From positions 1 through 8,980 of the forward strand of contig JAFLDC010000086.1 of the NCBI GenBank assembly GCA_017302775.1: DNA of 8,980 bases, read 5' to 3'. Within the stretch, counting starts at the first letter, position 1; the number at the start of each line of letters is the position of its first letter. The notes under the pieces were generated by a model. It saw only the letters and a list, made by a program, of their open reading frames with translations. It was not told where the DNA came from and did not search any database. Positions 1 to 6,653 of the stretch are shown piece by piece. Position numbers and translations under genes: made by a program. This DNA comes from Sphingomonadales bacterium (GTDB taxonomy: Bacteria > Pseudomonadota > Alphaproteobacteria > Sphingomonadales > Sphingomonadaceae).

Positions 1-603
1 AGTGCCAGGAGCAACCGTTCCAGGAGCAATACCGGTAAAGCCGCCGCCGCCGCCGTTGGCCAACGTGGTCGCACCGTGTGAGGCACCGCCGCCGCCGCCG
101 CCGCCGGCTTCTACCAGCTTCAAACCGGCCACAGAAATTGACGAGCTACCACCGCCGCCGCCGCCGCGGTGCAAGGTTCCCGTCGCGGTGCCGCCGCTGC
201 CGCCGTTCGCTGTACCAGTGCCATTGTTCGGCGCAGTCAGCGAGGTCGTTCCTAGAGCGCCACCACTTGCAACTGCCCCGGTTACGGCCTGACCGGGCAG
301 GACACTAAAGCGAGCATTGATTACTGCGCCCGCACCCCCGCGGCCGCCGTTGGTAGCGGCGACACCCGATGAAGCGCCTGCGCCCCCTCGGGTGCTGGTA
401 ATCGCCGAGCATGTGCCATCCGGAACGGTCGTCGAAACCGCGCCAGCGGTGGTTTGCGAGAAACTCGCCGGGTTTCCGGCCGGATTGGCCTGTGCCGGCG
501 TGCTCGCTAGCGCGGTCGCCAGAGCAAGCACGGCAACGCCACTGCGCTTCAGTGGCGACGCGCGCCATGCGTCATTGCGTTCGGTGGCTTGCTTGATTGG
601 CAT
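1..603 (-). CDS. Exported glycine-rich protein (5' part, runs off left edge)
   Basis: The minus strand is open from an ATG at 603 to the window edge (201 codons, no stop), so this is the N-terminal part of a longer protein. Residues 1 to about 40 form a signal peptide: a charged stretch ending KRSG, a hydrophobic core VAVLALATALAS, and cleavage after AQA before NPAG. From about residue 55 the protein resembles secreted Gly_rich_2-type domains, with a VPDGTCSAI opening, GGRGGAGA blocks, a FSVLPGQAV stretch and runs of five or six glycines near residues 146, 167 and 183. The family is surface-exposed or secreted; function is unknown and an adhesin-like role is only inferred. No strong Shine-Dalgarno sequence precedes the start, and a hairpin covers that region. 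The opposite strand is also open but gives only proline/arginine-rich shadows. Gene assignment is fairly sure; the family name is tentative. Confidence 0.85.
   Translation of the reverse strand, partial: MPIKQATERNDAWRASPLKRSGVAVLALATALASTPAQANPAGNPASFSQTTAGAVSTTVPDGTCSAITSTRGGAGASSGVAATNGGRGGAGAVINARFSVLPGQAVTGAVASGGALGTTSLTAPNNGTGTANGGSGGTATGTLHRGGGGGGSSSISVAGLKLVEAGGGGGGGASHGATTLANGGGGGFTGIAPGTVAPGT
41..166. repeat. Three (CCG)n triplet-repeat tracts
   Basis: Perfect CCG runs lie at 41-55 (5 units), 86-106 (7 units) and 152-166 (5 units). On the minus strand they are GGC codons giving polyglycine. Gain or loss of a unit would change glycine number without shifting the frame. Confidence 0.9.
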
Positions 604-608
604 TTGAT

Positions 609-636
609 GGACCCGTTGCTGTTTTCAACGAGGTCC
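609..636 (-). promoter_or_regulatory. Leader hairpin before glycine-rich gene
   Basis: GGACC+CGTTG (609-618) pairs with CAACG (626-630) and GGTCC (632-636), a 10-bp stem with one bulged base (631) and a 7-base loop. It ends five bases before the start codon at 603, so in the minus-strand mRNA it would cover the place where a ribosome-binding site should be. A translational control role is inferred. Confidence 0.5.
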
Positions 637-652
637 ATATGCCACCAAGATG

Positions 653-688
653 GTAAACAAACACTTGCGCAAACGTAAAACGTTGTAA
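653..688 (+). promoter_or_regulatory. GTAA direct-repeat site A
   Basis: GTAA occurs at 675 and 685, exactly 10 bases apart, as CGTAAAACGTTGTAAGG; a further GTAAA lies at 653, about two helical turns upstream. Same-strand half-sites one turn apart are the pattern bound by OmpR-family response-regulator dimers. It lies 72 bases upstream of the glycine-rich gene start and about 480 bases upstream of the regulator gene. Confidence 0.55.
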
Positions 689-808
689 GGAATCTCGACA
701 TTTACGGGTACGCGATGCGCGAACAGCGACTCGCCTGATTCCCTAAGCCCCGGATTTCCGACTCGGAGTTACCCAAACGTGATGAAGGGCAGATAAACGC
801 TTAGTTAT

Positions 809-822
809 GTAAAATTCCGTAA
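809..822 (+). promoter_or_regulatory. GTAA direct-repeat site F
   Basis: GTAAAATTCCGTAA: two GTAA half-sites at 809 and 819, again 10 bases apart and on the plus strand. No gene starts close by and I see no clear -10 after it, so its target is unknown; it may be a distal site for the operon at 1171 or serve an unannotated transcript. Confidence 0.5.
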
Positions 823-917
823 TTTGGCTCGAGATCACCACATTCTGGACTGCGAGAGAGTCACCTGAGGCCATTTGTCGCCACATTATGGCATACAGTT
901 CGGCTAAATTGGCTTGG

Positions 918-987
918 CGCGACGAGCAAGGCCATGTCCATCTCAGGCGGGCACACCGACTTAGGGTTCCTCGCCTTGCTTGGCGCG
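918..987. repeat. Long imperfect inverted repeat
   Basis: Bases 918-932 can pair with 973-987 (15 positions, one A-G mismatch at 922/983 and one G-T wobble at 924/981), enclosing a 40-base loop. The perfect inner core is AGCAAGGC/GCCTTGCT. Part of it also reads as a direct repeat (GCTTGGCGCG at 912 and 978). No T-run follows on the plus strand, so it is not a canonical terminator. It could be a structured RNA or a remnant of a small mobile repeat. Confidence 0.5.
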
Positions 988-1073
988 GCGCACAGAAATA
1001 AACGAAAGTGACCTTTGGACAGCCACGCGGCGTTGAGAGACCGTTGAATTACAAGCCCTTCCCCAAAAAGCCT

Positions 1074-1087
1074 GTAAATTGTTGTAA
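1074..1087 (+). promoter_or_regulatory. GTAA direct-repeat site B, upstream of regulator operon
   Basis: GTAAATTGTTGTAA has GTAA at 1074 and 1084, 10 bases apart. It sits directly upstream of the likely -35 at 1095, the position of an activator site, and about 85 bases before the response-regulator start. Autoregulation by the regulator is inferred. Confidence 0.6.
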
Positions 1088-1094
1088 AATGTCC

Positions 1095-1123
1095 TTTGAC
1101 AAGAAGATCACGTCAACATTCTT
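1095..1123 (+). promoter_or_regulatory. Likely promoter of the regulator-FecR-kinase operon
   Basis: A -35-like TTTGAC (1095-1100) is followed after 17 bases by a weak -10-like ATTCTT (1118-1123). A weak -10 beside an activator-type direct repeat fits a promoter needing a response regulator. Transcription would begin near 1130, about 40 bases before the first gene. Confidence 0.4.
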
Positions 1124-1170
1124 GCGTAAGAGAGCGGAAATGAAAAACCGGGTTGGACTTGGAAATTTGA

Positions 1171-1863
1171 ATGCGGATCGCGATTGCAGATGATGACAAG
1201 GAGGCGCTGGACTACGCGCTAGGTGTGCTTGAGCGAGCAGGGCACACCTGTGTCGGCTTCCCTCGCGGCCACGCGGTCGTGTCGGCACTCAAGAAAGAGA
1301 CCTTTGATCTGCTGCTATTGGATTGGAACATGCCGGGGTTCTCGGCAATCGACGTGATCACCTGGGCGAAACAAAACTTGAAGCAGGTGCCGCGGATTAT
1401 CGTACTGACCTCGCGCGACGATGAAAAAGACATCGTTCACGCGCTTGATACGGGAGCAGACGATTTCATTTCAAAGCCGGGGAGCGAAGAAGTGATCCGT
1501 GCTCGGGTGGCTGCGGCACTACGCAGGAGCCAGGACGACCAGCGCGGTTCGCGGCTTGAACAGCACAGCCGCTATTCGTTCGACCGGCTCGACCAGACCG
1601 TAGGCTTCGACGACAAGGTCGTGCGTTTGACAGCCAAGGAGTTCGAGCTCGCCTTGTTATTCTTCGAGAATTTGCAACGCCCGTTGTCGCGCGGATATAT
1701 TCTGGAAAAGATCTGGAACAACGCTGTCGATCTTTCGACGCGCACGCTCGACATGCACGTCTCCAAAGTGCGCACCAAGCTGGATTTGCGCCCCGAAAAC
1801 GGCCATCGTCTACAAACGATCTTTGGATACGGTTACAGGTTGGATACCTACGCGAACGAATGA
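1171..1863 (+). CDS. OmpR-family two-component response regulator
   Basis: Cytoplasmic DNA-binding response regulator of 230 residues, the normal size for the OmpR/PhoB family. The receiver domain (about 1-118) has the acidic cluster D7-D9, the phospho-acceptor D51 in LLLLDWNMPG, T80 in IIVLTSRDD and the conserved K102 in FISKPG, so all switch residues are present. The C-terminal winged helix (about 134-228) has LTAKEFELALLFF and a recognition helix around STRTLDMHVSKVRTKL. The ATG at 1171 has a short GGA seven bases upstream. The stop overlaps the next start by four bases (ATGA), implying co-translation. The partner kinase is the third gene of the operon. Its likely targets are the GTAA direct repeats in this window, which is inference from spacing. 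Exact orthology is not assigned. Confidence 0.97.
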   Translation: MRIAIADDDKEALDYALGVLERAGHTCVGFPRGHAVVSALKKETFDLLLLDWNMPGFSAIDVITWAKQNLKQVPRIIVLTSRDDEKDIVHALDTGADDFISKPGSEEVIRARVAAALRRSQDDQRGSRLEQHSRYSFDRLDQTVGFDDKVVRLTAKEFELALLFFENLQRPLSRGYILEKIWNNAVDLSTRTLDMHVSKVRTKLDLRPENGHRLQTIFGYGYRLDTYANE

Positions 1864-3173
1864 CCCTAAGACTCAGCCTTGCCTTCTTGCTGTTGATCGC
1901 ACCCTCGGTGTCGATCACCCCGCTTTCGGCGCAGGAGCTGTCACGCGACAAAGACGAAATCATCTACACGATCCGCGACGGTGATACGCTGATCGGGCTC
2001 GGGCAAAAATATTTCGTCTCACCAACGGCTTACCAGCAAGTCGAACGCGCCAACGGACTGACCAATGCCAATCGGCTGAGAGTCGGTTCCAAAATCCGTA
2101 TCCCAACAAACTTGCTCAAGTTTTCCCGGCTGTCGGCAACGGTCATCTCGGTGCGCGGAGCCGCGAGCGTGATACGGGCGGGACGCTCAATCCCGCTGGA
2201 ATTGCGCGGCAAGGTTGCTGAAGGCGATATCGTGGAAACCGGGGTGGACGGCTATCTGACGTTGCAACTGGAAGGCGGCTCGCGAATGGCCCTGCCCTCG
2301 AACGCGCGGGTTCGGGTGGTCAGGCTGCGAACTTACCTCTTGACGCGCGGGACCGATACCGATTTCGCGATCGAGCGGGGACGGACCGAGACCACGGTCG
2401 TGCCGCTGCGCGATAATCGCAGCCGGTTCAGAATGCGGACGCCGGTCGCGATCTCAGCAGTACGCGGCACGGTTTTCAGGATTGGCTATGACGGCCCTGA
2501 TGCCTCGCTGACCGAAGTTGTCGAAGGCAATGTCGTAGTCAACCTCGATGGCCGCACAGCTACCACCGCTCTGCCCGGTGGGTTTGGCGCAGCCGCCAGT
2601 TCAAGCGGACGGGTGAACAAAGAAGAACTCCTACCGCCGCCAACTTTTGCCCGGCCCGGAGAAGTGCAATCGCAAAACTCGGTCGGGTTCGAAATGATCC
2701 CGTCAGAAGGTGCCGTCGGCTACCATGTCGAAGTTGCCAAGGATGCTGCTTTCGTCGAAATCGTGAAAGGCGCGCGCTCTTCAACCCCGCTGGTCGATCT
2801 GGGCGCCCTGCCCGATGGGACTTATTGGGTTCGGGCCATGGCAATCGCGCCAAGTGGGCTCGAAGGGTTGCCCCAAAAACAGCAGTTTTCGCGGAAGCTG
2901 CAGTCGTTGCGATCAAGTCCGACGAATGGAGCCAATGGCTCCACAAAATTCCAATGGGACTTGGGTGACGGGACACTGGTCCGCTTCCAACTGTTCGATG
3001 GCAGCGGGTCACAGGTTCCATTGATTGACGAACCTAGCTTATCGGTGAAAGAGCTCTCGGTGAGCGGACTTGCCCGAGGAACCTATTCGTGGCGCATCGG
3101 CCAGGTGCGCAGCGGACAAGGGCGCTATATTGAAGTCTGGACACCACTTGAGCAGCTCGTCATCGACAAGTGA
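1860..3173 (+). CDS. Secreted LysM-FecR domain protein
   Basis: A 437-residue exported protein. Residues 1 to about 24 are a signal peptide (FLLLIAPSVSITPLSA). Residues 36-82 form a LysM domain (YTIRDGDTLIGLGQKY to GSKIRIP), a peptidoglycan-binding fold. A FecR domain follows (about 95-235), with the hallmark TPVAISAVRGTVF at 194-206. The last 170 residues contain two stretches like fibronectin-III or beta-sandwich repeats, each with a G-TY-W-R pattern (DGTYWVRAMA and RGTYSWRIG). It should sit in the periplasm, attached to the wall. FecR domains usually relay signals to a membrane partner; here there is no sigma factor, and the linked partner is the CHASE2 kinase, so I infer it supplies or modulates the signal for that kinase. 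It overlaps the regulator gene by 4 bases and the kinase gene by 26 bases. Confidence 0.95.
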   Translation: MTLRLSLAFLLLIAPSVSITPLSAQELSRDKDEIIYTIRDGDTLIGLGQKYFVSPTAYQQVERANGLTNANRLRVGSKIRIPTNLLKFSRLSATVISVRGAASVIRAGRSIPLELRGKVAEGDIVETGVDGYLTLQLEGGSRMALPSNARVRVVRLRTYLLTRGTDTDFAIERGRTETTVVPLRDNRSRFRMRTPVAISAVRGTVFRIGYDGPDASLTEVVEGNVVVNLDGRTATTALPGGFGAAASSSGRVNKEELLPPPTFARPGEVQSQNSVGFEMIPSEGAVGYHVEVAKDAAFVEIVKGARSSTPLVDLGALPDGTYWVRAMAIAPSGLEGLPQKQQFSRKLQSLRSSPTNGANGSTKFQWDLGDGTLVRFQLFDGSGSQVPLIDEPSLSVKELSVSGLARGTYSWRIGQVRSGQGRYIEVWTPLEQLVIDK

Positions 3174-5388
3174 ACGAGCACCATGGCTTAACAGACTGGT
3201 CTTTGAATGGATCGTCGTGTTGTTGCTGGGCTTGTCGGCCACTGTCTATGCGGCGCATTCGCGCGCGGGGCAGGAAGTCGGTGCATGGCTATTCGACCGC
3301 ACGGCGATCTGGCTAGCACCGGAACCCGACCCCCGGATTCTGCTGGTTCAAATCGATGAAGAAAGTCTGGCCGAGCTTGGGCGTTGGCCGTGGCCAAGAT
3401 CGATCCATGCGCGTCTGATTGATCAGCTCACCGAAGGCGGAGTTGCTCAGGTTGGGTACGACGTGCTGTTCGTTGAACCGTCTACGGCCGACCAGGACGC
3501 AGAGTTGGCTGCCGCGCTTGCGCGCTCAAAACGGGTAGTCCTACCGACCTATGTCACCGCCGCCGACATAAATGGCGGCCCCCTCGACGTGCAATTGCCG
3601 CTGCAAAGCTTGCGCGACGTTTCCCCGCAAGCCGGCCACGTCAACGTGGTGTTCGATGCTGACGGCCAAGTCCGGCACGCCGATCTCAGTATCGAGAGCG
3701 GTCCGCAAGCCTTTCCGCACTTGATGAAAGTCCTAGCCGAAAATGCCGGTGTCGAGGTCCCGCTCGAGCGTCAGGAAATGACTATCCCGTTCAATCCAGC
3801 AGGGTCCTTCTCAGCAGTGTCCGCAGTTAGCATAGTTCGGGGCGAAGTGCCGCGAGGCCTGCTCAAGGACCGGATTGTGTTGGTCGGCGCGACTGCCCAA
3901 GGGAATGGCGATATTCTCTCGGTGCCGGGTCCTGCCGGGAGTGTGATGCCAGGGGTAGAAGTCCAGGCAAATATGCTGAGCGCGATGCTGCAAGGGGTAT
4001 GGCTGCGCGATGCCGCCCCGTTGACCGCCTCTCTGTTCGCGGCTGCAATAGTGTTATTGTTGATGGCCGCGTACTGGTGGCTTCCGCCAGATCGCGCCTT
4101 GTTGCTGTCGGCGATGGCAGCGCTCCTCGGTGTGGCCACATCGGTCGCGGTTCTGGCTGGGTTGCAAATTTGGCTGACCTCGGCTCCTTTGCTTCTTGGA
4201 CTGATGCTCGTCTATCCAATGTGGAGTTGGCGCAGGCTTAGCGCGCTCGATCGGTTTGTTCAGAGACAGGTGGTCTGGCTAGGCGACGATCTCGATACAG
4301 CGAGGACGGATCACAGCGGTCGGTTCGGTCTCGATACGATTGCCAATGCCAGCGCGAGACTGCGCGATCTAATCGGAGAACTCGGCGAGCGCCGACGCTT
4401 CGTGCAGGAAGTCATCGAGAGCGCGCCCGATGCAATGTGTGTCGTGAACAACGAAGGCAAAGTCGTCATGGCAAACAGCCGCGCTAAAGGCATCTTCGGC
4501 GCGGAAGTTGAAGGCCGTAGCGTTGAGAGCTGCCTGGAAGAGATCGCGATAAGCAGTGACGGAGCAACGGACGAGTTCGATCTGGTCGATGGCCGAACCA
4601 TGCTTGTTCGTGAAGTTGGTCTGGGATCACCCACAGCGAGCCAAAGCACGGTCTTGAGAATGGCCGATATAAGCGATCGCCGCGCCAGCGAACGTGAACG
4701 CAACGAGTTTCTCGAATTTCTTTCGCATGACATGCGCGCGCCGCTCGCGCGAATTCTTGGCGTCTTGGAGACTGCACGCAAAAATCCCGCTAAAGACATT
4801 CCGCTCGAACGGATTGCCGATCACACCAGAACATCGCTCAAACTCGCAGACGATTTCGTGCAGCTTGCCAGACTTGCTGCGCTTACGCCGGAGAAGTCGT
4901 TGATTGACCTGCGGGCGATTGCTGACGAAGCTGTCGATCGGGTTTATGATGCCGCGAGAAGCCAGCAGGTGCGTGTAACTGTTGAAGGACTTGATGAACC
5001 GCCGTTAATAGTGGGAGATCCATCACTGTTGATGCGGGCAATCGCCAATCTGCTCGACAATGCGATCAAGTACAGCCCCAAATCGGGGGTAGTCCGCTGC
5101 TCGATCCAGCTGAAAGAGCGGACGAAAGTCGATACCGGCGACTACCTAGAATGCGCGATCGCCGATCAGGGTCCTGGCATTCCGCCCGAGCGGTTAGCGA
5201 TGCTGTTCGCCCGGTTTGGGCCCAACGATCCATCCAGAGAGCTAAGTGCTGGTCTTGGCCTGGCGTTCGTCAAACGTGCGGTCGACCTGATGGGAGGTTC
5301 GATAGCGTTGGAACCAGAAACCAAGGGCACGACATTCCTGCTCGCTTTCCCGGTGGTGGCCAGTCCTGAGTCAACCGATCCGGCGTAA
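3148..5388 (+). CDS. CHASE2-PAS sensor histidine kinase
   Basis: Inner-membrane sensor kinase, 746 residues from the chosen start. Order: one TM segment (about 16-38); a periplasmic CHASE2 domain (about 45-285) with ILLVQIDEESL and GRWPWPRS at 78-85; three TM segments (about 292-362); a PAS-like region (about 415-515) with ESAPDAMCVVN; a HisKA domain with the phospho-acceptor H527 in FLSHDMRAPL; and a HATPase domain with N-box NLLDNAIKYSP (N634, N638), G1 DQGPGIP (D673) and G2 GLGLAFVK. All catalytic motifs look intact. There is no in-frame ATG before the first TM. TTG at 3148 gives a short cytoplasmic tail and overlaps the FecR gene by 26 bases; TTG at 3070 is possible but less likely. It should phosphorylate the regulator encoded first in the operon. 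The 3' end overlaps the opposing lipoprotein gene by 18 bases. Confidence 0.95.
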   Translation: MSSSSSTSERAPWLNRLVFEWIVVLLLGLSATVYAAHSRAGQEVGAWLFDRTAIWLAPEPDPRILLVQIDEESLAELGRWPWPRSIHARLIDQLTEGGVAQVGYDVLFVEPSTADQDAELAAALARSKRVVLPTYVTAADINGGPLDVQLPLQSLRDVSPQAGHVNVVFDADGQVRHADLSIESGPQAFPHLMKVLAENAGVEVPLERQEMTIPFNPAGSFSAVSAVSIVRGEVPRGLLKDRIVLVGATAQGNGDILSVPGPAGSVMPGVEVQANMLSAMLQGVWLRDAAPLTASLFAAAIVLLLMAAYWWLPPDRALLLSAMAALLGVATSVAVLAGLQIWLTSAPLLLGLMLVYPMWSWRRLSALDRFVQRQVVWLGDDLDTARTDHSGRFGLDTIANASARLRDLIGELGERRRFVQEVIESAPDAMCVVNNEGKVVMANSRAKGIFGAEVEGRSVESCLEEIAISSDGATDEFDLVDGRTMLVREVGLGSPTASQSTVLRMADISDRRASERERNEFLEFLSHDMRAPLARILGVLETARKNPAKDIPLERIADHTRTSLKLADDFVQLARLAALTPEKSLIDLRAIADEAVDRVYDAARSQQVRVTVEGLDEPPLIVGDPSLLMRAIANLLDNAIKYSPKSGVVRCSIQLKERTKVDTGDYLECAIADQGPGIPPERLAMLFARFGPNDPSRELSAGLGLAFVKRAVDLMGGSIALEPETKGTTFLLAFPVVASPESTDPA

Positions 5389-5877
5389 CGACTTCATCGC
5401 TGCGGCGGCAAGGATGTGCAGATCGTTTGAGCTCGGCTCGCCGCATCCGACATCTTCGGCAACGCCGCGATAAACCACCTTGGCCACGTCGAGCTCGACA
5501 ATCGAAATGGTTAGCCTCGTAATGCGATTGTCACAGATCGACAGCGGCCGGGACCTGCTTCGTCCTTCGGTGGCCTCCGAGCCTGCGGGTCCACGCGGGG
5601 TGCTGAACGCGACGTCGGTATCGCGGCGCGCGATGCCTACTTCAACACCCAAGTTGGACTTTGGATCAATGCGGTAGCCCTGAACCGTCAGCAATTGGCG
5701 GACGGCAGCAGTTGCATCACGCGCCAACGCCGTCGTCGCACCGTCTTCGATCAGTCGCACTGGCTGCTCCGGCGACAGGCTTCCACTTGTTGATGTGACG
5801 GGCGCAGGAATAATCGCACAACCTGCGACGAAGCAGGCCAGGCTCGCGACGAATGCAATTTTGCTTACGTGGATCAC
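5371..5877 (-). CDS. Small putative lipoprotein
   Basis: A 168-residue protein from a GTG at 5877. This start gives an ideal lipoprotein signal: K6, a hydrophobic core IAFVASLACF and lipobox VAGC with C20 as the lipidated residue; the next residues AIIP do not suggest inner-membrane retention. An upstream in-frame GTG at 5955 would add 26 residues before the signal and is less likely. The mature part has a region LARDATAAVRQLLTVQGYRID and LGVEVGIARRDTDV, a polar arginine/serine linker, then RLTISIVELDVAKVVYRGVAEDVGC. The helix plus GY and late YRG pattern faintly recalls DUF4136-type envelope lipoproteins, but I do not recognise the family firmly. Two cysteines (about 138 and 167 of the mature region) could pair. 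It is transcribed toward the kinase gene and overlaps its last 18 bases; no terminator lies between them. Confidence 0.78.
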   Translation of the reverse strand: MIHVSKIAFVASLACFVAGCAIIPAPVTSTSGSLSPEQPVRLIEDGATTALARDATAAVRQLLTVQGYRIDPKSNLGVEVGIARRDTDVAFSTPRGPAGSEATEGRSRSRPLSICDNRITRLTISIVELDVAKVVYRGVAEDVGCGEPSSNDLHILAAAAMKSLRRIG

Positions 5878-6000
5878 TCGATGACCGTGCGTGTCTAGGA
5901 GCGCATTGTTTACATCGGAGTTCAGCAGCGCACAATCTTTAGCCGCAATCTGCACGAAATGCCGAGTCTCAGTAGCGCATTGAGATCATTAGCCGACCAA

Positions 6001-6456
6001 TCACACGCCTTGAACCCGGCCTGCCGGCGAGGAGTGACTGTCGGTTGCTATCCCTGCGGATTGCCGAATCCGGTATACGCTTGACGCTGAGATACCCAGC
6101 TTTCTGGCCAAAGCGCGTCCTGATGACCGAGCAGATTTGTCTGCGCGACCGTCGAGGATCATTTGGATTAGACTGGCAATAACAGGATCGCCAATTTTTC
6201 GCGGTGCTCCCGCCCGAGGTTCATTGCGAAGTCCGGCAAGGCCTTGTGCAACAAATCGCAAACGCCACTTACTCGCCGTGTGCAGGTTGCATCCCAGTTG
6301 TCGGGCAATCTGTCTGTTCGACTGGCCTTGTGCTGCGAGCAGGACGATTTGCGCTCGCTTCGTTAGGTACCAGTTCATTTCATCAGCGCGAGCGAGCCTT
6401 TCCAGCTCTTGAAGCTCACAACTCGTCAAGGAGATCGGAACTGCTGACCTGCTCAT
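6001..6456 (-). CDS. IS630-type transposase N-terminal helix-turn-helix protein, no catalytic domain
   Basis: A 151-residue protein starting at the ATG at 6456. Residues 33-90 match the first DNA-binding domain of IS630-family transposases (RAQIVLLAAQGQSNRQIARQLG, then SKWRLRF and LAGLRNEPRAGAPRKI). Residues about 110-136 form the second helix-turn-helix (GRALARKLGISASSVYRI). Full IS630 transposases are around 340 residues and continue into a DDE nuclease domain; here the protein ends after an unrelated tail, SPAGRVQGV. I find no DDE remnant downstream and no terminal inverted repeats. It is therefore either a decayed transposase fragment or a domesticated DNA-binding protein. The intact reading frame, a GGTGAG upstream and a GTAA-like repeat in its promoter region lean toward a retained function, which is inference. 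Confidence 0.8.
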   Translation of the reverse strand: MSRSAVPISLTSCELQELERLARADEMNWYLTKRAQIVLLAAQGQSNRQIARQLGCNLHTASKWRLRFVAQGLAGLRNEPRAGAPRKIGDPVIASLIQMILDGRADKSARSSGRALARKLGISASSVYRIRQSAGIATDSHSSPAGRVQGV

Positions 6457-6523
6457 TGCTATGAGTTCTCACCGGGGCGGTGATATCCATTTCAAAAAAA
6501 TAGACCATCCCGAATGCGCGCAA

Positions 6524-6537
6524 ATACAATATTTTAC
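6524..6537 (-). promoter_or_regulatory. Degenerate GTAA direct-repeat site E
   Basis: On the minus strand this reads GTAAAATATTGTAT, one exact GTAA and one GTAT half-site 10 bases apart, pointing at the helix-turn-helix gene 68 bases away. A TTTGCG / 16 bases / TATTTT pair follows it and could be a promoter. Weaker than the other sites. Confidence 0.35.
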
Positions 6538-6637
6538 TCTTTGTTCGCCGTAGGGTCTTAAATCTGGTCGATCTTTGGCCAAATTAACCACGGTCGTTAG
6601 CGTCAACATGCGCCTTTCTATGCGAGCTACGACGCTG

Positions 6638-6645
6638 AAAGGTGA
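6638..6645 (+). promoter_or_regulatory. Ribosome-binding site deciding the GGDEF gene start
   Basis: AAAGGTGA lies eight bases before the ATG at 6654, and selects that ATG over an in-frame GTG at 6642, which lies inside the site itself. Confidence 0.7.
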
Positions 6646-6653
6646 ATGCGTCT

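Larger units (their letters stand above)
604..1170. other. Long intergenic region between divergent genes
   Basis: I see no convincing gene in these 567 bases. The region separates the divergent glycine-rich gene (-) and response-regulator operon (+). It holds a leader hairpin (609-636), three pairs of GTAA direct repeats (675, 809 and 1074 starts), a long inverted repeat (918-987), a likely promoter (1095-1123) and a very short open frame (1140-1193) overlapping the regulator start. It is visibly richer in A+T around the repeats than the genes are. Confidence 0.75.

Noticed and set aside
2..607. Plus-strand open frames rich in proline and arginine opposite the glycine-rich gene
   Set aside because: They are the complement of GGC-rich codons; the minus-strand frame has a signal peptide and sensible composition.
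871..1110. Minus-strand stretch without stops in the intergenic gap
   Set aside because: It is open for about 80 codons but has no plausible start or ribosome-binding site in its first two thirds and resembles no family I know.
1466..1963. 165-codon minus-strand open frame
   Set aside because: It lies opposite the response regulator, is arginine/cysteine-rich and has no recognisable domain.
2560..3021. 153-codon minus-strand open frame
   Set aside because: It is antisense to the LysM-FecR gene, whose frame shows clear family features.
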